Assembly (NCBI GenBank): GCA_013215515.1
Contig: JABSPC010000050.1
Location: 1-10,279 of the forward strand
Reading direction: 5' to 3'
DNA: 10,279 bases
DNA from: Crocinitomicaceae bacterium
GTDB taxonomy: Bacteria > Bacteroidota > Bacteroidia > Flavobacteriales_D > Crocinitomicaceae
Below, one piece after another: positions 6,816-10,279 of this stretch. The translations under genes and the position numbers were made by a program. Numbering within the stretch: position 1 is the first letter of the stretch; every line of letters starts with the position of its first letter. A model generated the notes under the pieces. The model made no database searches. It was not told the DNA's origin and worked only from the letters and a program-made list of their open reading frames with translations.

Positions 6816-7742
6816 TTAAAATTTTACAACCTTTTTAACGACCGAACTGTTTCCATCTTTAACATGAACATAATAGAGTCCTTGGTCAAGAGAACTCATG
6901 TCTATTACTTCGGTATCTGAATTGGATTCCAATGATTTAACCATTTGTCCAGTTGCATTATAAATAACGATGTTGTGATATGCACTATTCGCAAATCTTA
7001 CAATCATTTCATCATTTGGACTCTCTTTAAACAAAAGATCTGCATTCAAAGGATTAACCGAGGCAGAATTGAAAATATCCAGTATTTCACTTTCGGACAA
7101 AGCACGGTGATGCACCATTAAATCATCCAAAGCGCCATGTAAGTATCCAACAGGGTCCTACTGAGTCTGTTGGAGCTCCAATTAAAAAGTCGTCTATGAC
7201 ATTAACAATTGGTGCCGAAGTACTCGTTAAGGAATTAAGAACCCCATTTTTTTAAATTTTAATTTGATTCATATCATAGACTGCGGCTATATGAGTCCAC
7301 TCTGCTAAAGGCATAGGACTTCCATCGGTATCGGCAGATCCTACATTAAATCGAACTTTCCCTTGATCTGGGTTTAATCCTAGGTAGTATCCTCCCCAAA
7401 CATCTGTGTTCCATTTACTAGCAATTGCTGACCAATCTGCAACAGAATCTATAAGATAGACCCACGCCTAAATCGTTATATCGTCTTGAATTTGAAATCC
7501 AACTGAATTCCCAGCATTAATATAACCAGTACCTGTGAAATACATCGCTCCGTTTGGGTTGCCAAATCGATCTGCGAAAGATATAACCGCGCCTAATATC
7601 GTTCCATGGTTTCCATTTACACTTGAATCGGCTGCAGTACCGTCTAATGTGTAATGCGCTACAATACTGTCTTGCAATGTTTGTGAAATAGAAGTAAATG
7701 AAATGAAGAGAAGAGGAGTAGGGTAACGAAAATGGTTTTCAT
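6816..7742 (-). pseudogene. Decayed LamG-domain secreted protein with T9SS-like sorting domain
   Basis: Reading leftward, the ATG at 7742 starts a signal peptide (MKTIFVTLLLF). One base is then apparently missing near 7705-7720, because the continuation (ISFTSISQ, then the LamG start DSIVAHYTLDGTAADSS) is in another frame. The LamG/concanavalin-like domain continues with NGNHGTILGA, GAMYFTGTGYINAG, DDITI, TAG stop at 7468-7470, AWVYLIDS, WGGYYLGLN and EWTHIAAVYD. A TAA stop then falls at 7252-7254, where IKIYKNGVL would be expected. An apparent extra C in the CCC at 7153-7155 shifts the frame into GALDDLMVHHRALSESEILDIFN, a typical LamG end. The last about 80 residues (IVIYNATGQMVKS, SLDQGLYYVHV, VKKVVKF) match a type A T9SS C-terminal sorting domain. 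The intact product would be about 308 residues, exported and handled by T9SS. Four lesions in 930 bp with clean neighbours argue for true decay. Confidence 0.85.
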
Positions 7743-7804
7743 AACGTGCAGTTAAATAGTAGTGTTCGCTTAAAGTTACGAAAGATTAAATTGCTCGCCT
7801 ACAG

Positions 7805-8836
7805 CTAGTCACAAATTCGGCCTTTATGCTCACCCGCGCTGAAATTAGCATCCAATATTTTCATCTCTTCCAGTAGCTCAGCTGAAGGAGGTGTGTTCTG
7901 TAAGTCAGCCAAGTTTGGTTGTCCAGCATCTACCCATGCAGTATACCAGATTGAGCCTACGGCTAAAATTGCTGATCTTAACCTGCGCTCAACCATTCCA
8001 TTCATTCTTCGGTGGTACTCTTGAGAAAATTCATACGAGTAAACAGAAACGGTCGTATTTCCTCTTCGTTCAAAGCTATATTTAGCATCTGGATCCATAT
8101 CAGCGGTAACATCTAATTCAATTTTAAAAACCGAATCAACTGCTAAGTGCGACTCTTTAACTGCGTCCCAAATAAAATCCTCTACGTTCTCGATGTAGTT
8201 CGCCTTACCGATGAAGTAATCGTAATCTTCACTGTTGATTTCAACAAGTCTACTTTCCCACAGGCCGTGAATTCCTTTCTGATTGGTCATCTGCCCGTTG
8301 TAATTTTCCGTCGTATGAAGCGGAACATGAGCATCACCTATATAGTGACCGATGTCAGCTGAGTACTTTAGGATCAAATCAACATTCTTGGTTTCAAAGG
8401 CTTTTTGAAGTTTGTACTTCATCACCTTAATATGCCAAGGGACAATTCCATATGCTTGTAATGTGTCTTCAGTGAACTTGGTAACTGCATCCTTCCATTT
8501 TTTAGGCATAATGGCAAATGGATCTTCACCCGGTTTTACATAATGATCAATATCAATGTAATGACGTTGCGCCTCACCATCTACGGCATATCTCCTTTTG
8601 TCAGGGTCTACGGCGTGTTCTGTGAGGTATTCCAAATGCTCTTTAAAGAACCCGAACATTTCTGGTGGAAGTGTAAATGTGGCAACGCGATTAATTCGTT
8701 TATGACCGAAAAAACCCCACTTTTTAATTGATGTGTTTAATTTTTCTTTTTTGATGTCGTCACTATTCGTATTAATCGATAGAAGGAACGGCAGCGTTAA
8801 AAGAACAACAATTTTATAGTTGAGTAAGTTTACCAT
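7805..8836 (-). CDS. Zinc-dependent phospholipase C / S1-P1 nuclease-type hydrolase
   Basis: This 343-residue, probably exported protein has a hydrophobic segment near 9-21. The metal ligands of the PC-PLC/S1-P1 superfamily can be picked out in order: Trp40 and His45 (KKWGFFGHKR), Asp77 (EHAVDPD), His92 and/or His98 (HYIDIDHY), His164, Asp168 and His174 (GHYIGDAHVPLH), and His190 and Glu194 (GIHGLWESR). The last ligand being Glu rather than Asp resembles Bacillus cereus phospholipase C more than P1 nuclease. In this superfamily Trp becomes the mature N-terminus and binds zinc, so residues 1-39 are presumably a signal plus propeptide. Substrate (phospholipid or nucleic acid 3'-phosphate) cannot be decided from sequence. 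The start overlaps the end of the upstream comB-like gene by 23 nt, so they are probably co-transcribed. The C-terminus (about 300-343) is an extension of unknown role. Confidence 0.85.
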   Translation of the reverse strand: MVNLLNYKIVVLLTLPFLLSINTNSDDIKKEKLNTSIKKWGFFGHKRINRVATFTLPPEMFGFFKEHLEYLTEHAVDPDKRRYAVDGEAQRHYIDIDHYVKPGEDPFAIMPKKWKDAVTKFTEDTLQAYGIVPWHIKVMKYKLQKAFETKNVDLILKYSADIGHYIGDAHVPLHTTENYNGQMTNQKGIHGLWESRLVEINSEDYDYFIGKANYIENVEDFIWDAVKESHLAVDSVFKIELDVTADMDPDAKYSFERRGNTTVSVYSYEFSQEYHRRMNGMVERRLRSAILAVGSIWYTAWVDAGQPNLADLQNTPPSAELLEEMKILDANFSAGEHKGRICD

Positions 8837-9533
8837 CTTTCAATATCGGAATAACTTTCGACGTATTTGGTGTTAAACAATATTTGATATCGTCGTTGAG
8901 GTTTAAATTTTTCAATCTTCTTCGGTGAGAACTTGATTTTAAATACCCTAATGGATTCACCCATGCTGATAAGTACAAGTATTTAGCTGCAATCGAAGAG
9001 TCTTCATCCGAAGTGAATTTTCCAGTTCCTAAAAGGTATTCAGAAATTGCACCTGCGCAAATAGTGTCTTCCAAATTGAATTTGTCCTGCCAACCCGAAC
9101 AAAGGCATAATGTATTTTTGTTTTGCTTTTCAAGCCATTTGCAAAGAACATCTAAGTTTGATAATGCTCCGACCACAACAGTTGGGGCATCACTCGCTAT
9201 CGCCAACGCACGCGTTCCATTGGTCGTTGAAAGAACAACCTCTTGCCCTTTTAACTCATCCTTCATATAAGAATAGGGAGAGTTTCCAAAGTCAAACCCA
9301 TCAACGATTTGTCCCTTACGCTCTGCACCGACGAGAAATCCTTTCTTTTGATATTCTCTTGCCTCCGCAATTGTTGCAACTGGAATTATTGATTTAACTC
9401 CATTGTCGAATGCTGCGCAAATAGCCGTTGTTGCTCTTAAAACGTCAATAACTACAACAATATCATATTCTCCTTTGAAGTACTCATACTCACCAGGAGT
9501 AAAACAAACTTCGATGTGCTTTCTTGTATCCAT
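8814..9533 (-). CDS. comB: ComB-like 2-phosphosulfolactate phosphatase family protein
   Basis: This 239-residue cytoplasmic protein is of normal ComB length. Characteristic motifs are present in order: IDVLRATTAI (29-38), GAERKG (69-74), GFDFGNSP (79-86), STTNGT (102-107), CSGW (145-148) and LEDTICAG (154-161). ComB is a magnesium-dependent phosphatase that turns 2-phosphosulfolactate into sulfolactate in coenzyme M synthesis of methanogens. Homologues are widespread in bacteria that do not make coenzyme M, including Bacteroidota, where the physiological substrate is uncertain; a link to sulfonate metabolism would be speculation. The start is an ATG with no good alternative nearby. Its 3' end overlaps the phospholipase-like gene. 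Its upstream flank is only 31 bp before the direct-repeat array begins, so its promoter is either within that short stretch or inside the repeats. Confidence 0.88.
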   Translation of the reverse strand: MDTRKHIEVCFTPGEYEYFKGEYDIVVVIDVLRATTAICAAFDNGVKSIIPVATIAEAREYQKKGFLVGAERKGQIVDGFDFGNSPYSYMKDELKGQEVVLSTTNGTRALAIASDAPTVVVGALSNLDVLCKWLEKQNKNTLCLCSGWQDKFNLEDTICAGAISEYLLGTGKFTSDEDSSIAAKYLYLSAWVNPLGYLKSSSHRRRLKNLNLNDDIKYCLTPNTSKVIPILKDGKLTQL

Positions 9534-9564
9534 GGGGCGAAATTAATAAAATCAAATAGAACTG

Positions 9565-9652
9565 AGTGTCTAAAGTTGGGACGAGCTGGATTGAAATAAG
9601 TGTCTAAAGTTAAAAGTTGTGACGAGCTATATCTAGAATTAGTGTCTAAAGT
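9565..9652 (+). repeat. Left arm of alternating A/B direct-repeat array
   Basis: Unit A is 9565-9598 (34 bp), unit B is 9599-9640 (42 bp), and a bare unit head AGTGTCTAAAGT is at 9641-9652. All begin AGTGTCTAAAGT(T). A continues GGGACGAGCT with tail GGATTGAAATA. B has an extra AAAAGTT before the core and tail ATATCTAGAATT. The same two unit types recur in the same orientation at the right end of the window, on the far side of the four-helix-bundle gene. Confidence 0.9.
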
Positions 9653-9689
9653 GATTAATCTATGATCAAAATAATTTAAGGCACTCAAT

Positions 9690-9768
9690 AACTCTAAGTA
9701 CTTCTTAAAATTAAGGGCACTTAAAAACTCCACAACTTTAAATCCTCCCATCGCAACTTTAAGTACTT
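9690..9768. repeat. Degenerate inverted copies of the repeat head
   Basis: AACTCTAAGTACTT (9690-9703) and AACTTTAAGTACTT (9755-9768) are near-identical to each other, and the second matches the reverse complement of the array head (AACTTTAGACACTT) at 11 of 14 positions. They sit between the left arm and the four-helix-bundle gene, which means decayed repeat units may lie here in opposite orientation. AT-rich composition makes chance resemblance possible. Confidence 0.45.
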
Positions 9769-9800
9769 CTCAAACAACATTTTATCGTATCTTAATATAT

Positions 9801-10160
9801 ATGAAGAATAAAGAATTTGCCCAACAGCTTGAACATAGAACAAAAAAGTTTGCGATTAGAATAATTAAACTTTCAGTCTCTTTGCCGAATACCAACGAAG
9901 GAAGAGTCATTAAAAATCAAATTTCGAGATCAGGAACAAGCGTTGGTGCAAATTATAGAGAAGCAAATAGGTCAAGAAGTAAAGCCGACTTCAAGAATAA
10001 AATTAAAATCAGTGAAAGTGAAGCTAGCGAAACGGTATACTGGCTTGAAATCATATTGGATATGAATTGGATTGAGGCTGTTAAGGTCGAATCGATTATG
10101 AAAGAAGCAAGAGAAGTTTTGGCCATTTTCACAACAATAAGCATTAAACTAAAGTCGTAG
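9801..10160 (+). CDS. Four-helix-bundle protein (23S rRNA IVS-protein family, Avd-like)
   Basis: This 119-residue basic protein is predicted to be nearly all helical. It carries the family hallmark RSGTSVGANYREA (43-55), followed by SKADFKNKIKISESEASETVYWLEI in the next helices (60-84) and a final helix to residue 117. The family (TIGR02436/PF05635 type) was first seen in intervening sequences of 23S rRNA genes. Its fold is shared with the Avd accessory proteins of diversity-generating retroelements, which form basic barrel pentamers binding nucleic acid. Here there is no rRNA and no reverse transcriptase in view; instead the gene sits inside an array of alternating direct repeats on both sides. 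Its last codons and stop overlap a degenerate repeat unit. An RNA/DNA-binding role connected to the repeats is inference from context. Confidence 0.9.
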   Translation: MKNKEFAQQLEHRTKKFAIRIIKLSVSLPNTNEGRVIKNQISRSGTSVGANYREANRSRSKADFKNKIKISESEASETVYWLEIILDMNWIEAVKVESIMKEAREVLAIFTTISIKLKS

Positions 10161-10279
10161 GATAGAGTTAAGTGACTAAAGTTAAAAGTTGGGACGAGCT
10201 ATATAGAATTAGTGTCTAAAGTTGGGATGTGCTGGATGGAAATAAGTGTCTAAAGTTAAAAGTTGGGACGAGCTATATA
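10149..10279 (+). repeat. Right arm of alternating A/B direct-repeat array (continues past the edge)
   Basis: A degenerate A-like unit (10149-10170: CTAAAGTCGTAG then GGATAGAGTTA, the latter 8/11 to the A tail) is followed by unit B 10171-10210 (40 bp, head AGTGACTAAAGTT), unit A 10211-10244 (34 bp, 31/34 to the left A), and unit B from 10245, cut by the window end. The A-B-A-B alternation and orientation match the left arm. Confidence 0.85.

Noticed and set aside
6816..7130. Separate small gene for the T9SS-like C-terminal piece
   Set aside because: It begins in the middle of a LamG fold end and has no signal peptide; it is the tail of the broken gene starting at 7742.
7761..7780. AGTGTTCGCTTAAAGTTACG as an isolated repeat unit upstream of the LamG pseudogene
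   Set aside because: It matches the array head only with gaps and lacks the core GGGACGAGCT; chance similarity in AT-rich intergenic DNA is sufficient.
9452..9751. Minus-strand reading frame of 99 codons across the repeat array and into the comB-like gene
   Set aside because: Its sequence (recurrent TLDT and LSALN words) is just translated repeat DNA, and it overlaps the real start of the comB-like gene in another frame.
9953..10144. Minus-strand reading frame inside the four-helix-bundle gene
   Set aside because: It is antisense to a gene with clear family motifs and has no supporting features.
9801..10160. 23S rRNA intervening sequence or diversity-generating retroelement
   Set aside because: No 23S rRNA sequence flanks the gene, and no reverse transcriptase, template repeat or variable repeat is visible in the window.
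9565..10279. CRISPR array
   Set aside because: The units adjoin each other with no unique spacers of regular length, alternate between two related types, and no cas gene is present.

Overview
The window looks like a chromosomal segment of a low-GC Bacteroidota bacterium, probably a flavobacterial lineage (Cryomorphaceae/Crocinitomicaceae-like; family-level placement is a guess). The grounds are a decayed secreted protein with a C-terminal type IX secretion (T9SS)-like sorting domain, short secreted proteins with lysine-rich signal peptides, a TfoX-N/GT-C pair, and a free-standing four-helix-bundle (23S rRNA IVS-protein family) gene. No rRNA, tRNA, CRISPR array or transposase gene is visible.

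Layout. (1) 1-2363, minus strand: a translationally coupled operon encoding a NatA-like ABC ATPase, a NatB-like ABC-2 permease, and a third gene that runs off the left edge. The third gene encodes a secreted protein made of short Trp/Asp-rich tandem repeats; it shares one base with the permease stop codon. (2) 2422-4292, plus strand, divergent from the ABC operon: a small TfoX N-terminal-domain protein overlapping by 4 nt a GT-C-type membrane glycosyltransferase-like protein. (3) 4338-6710, minus strand: a small secreted protein of unknown function, then three tandem paralogues of a secreted single-cysteine rhodanese-like protein, separated by nearly identical 75-bp spacers. (4) 6816-7742, minus strand: a LamG-like/T9SS-sorted secreted protein broken by two in-frame stops and two frameshifts. 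(5) 7805-9533, minus strand: a zinc-dependent phospholipase C/S1-P1-nuclease-type enzyme whose start overlaps the end of a ComB-like (2-phosphosulfolactate phosphatase family) gene. (6) 9565-10279 (right edge): an array of two alternating direct-repeat types (34 bp and 40-42 bp) surrounding a four-helix-bundle protein gene.

The most interesting parts are the repeat/four-helix-bundle island, which looks like a cassette placed inside a structured repeat array; the rhodanese triplication, whose divergence is concentrated just after the catalytic cysteine; and the Trp-repeat secreted protein coupled to the ABC exporter.

Several start codons were moved from upstream TTG codons to nearby ATG codons: 2363, 5423, 6059 and 6710. 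The start at 4748 was chosen as the methionine directly before the signal peptide.
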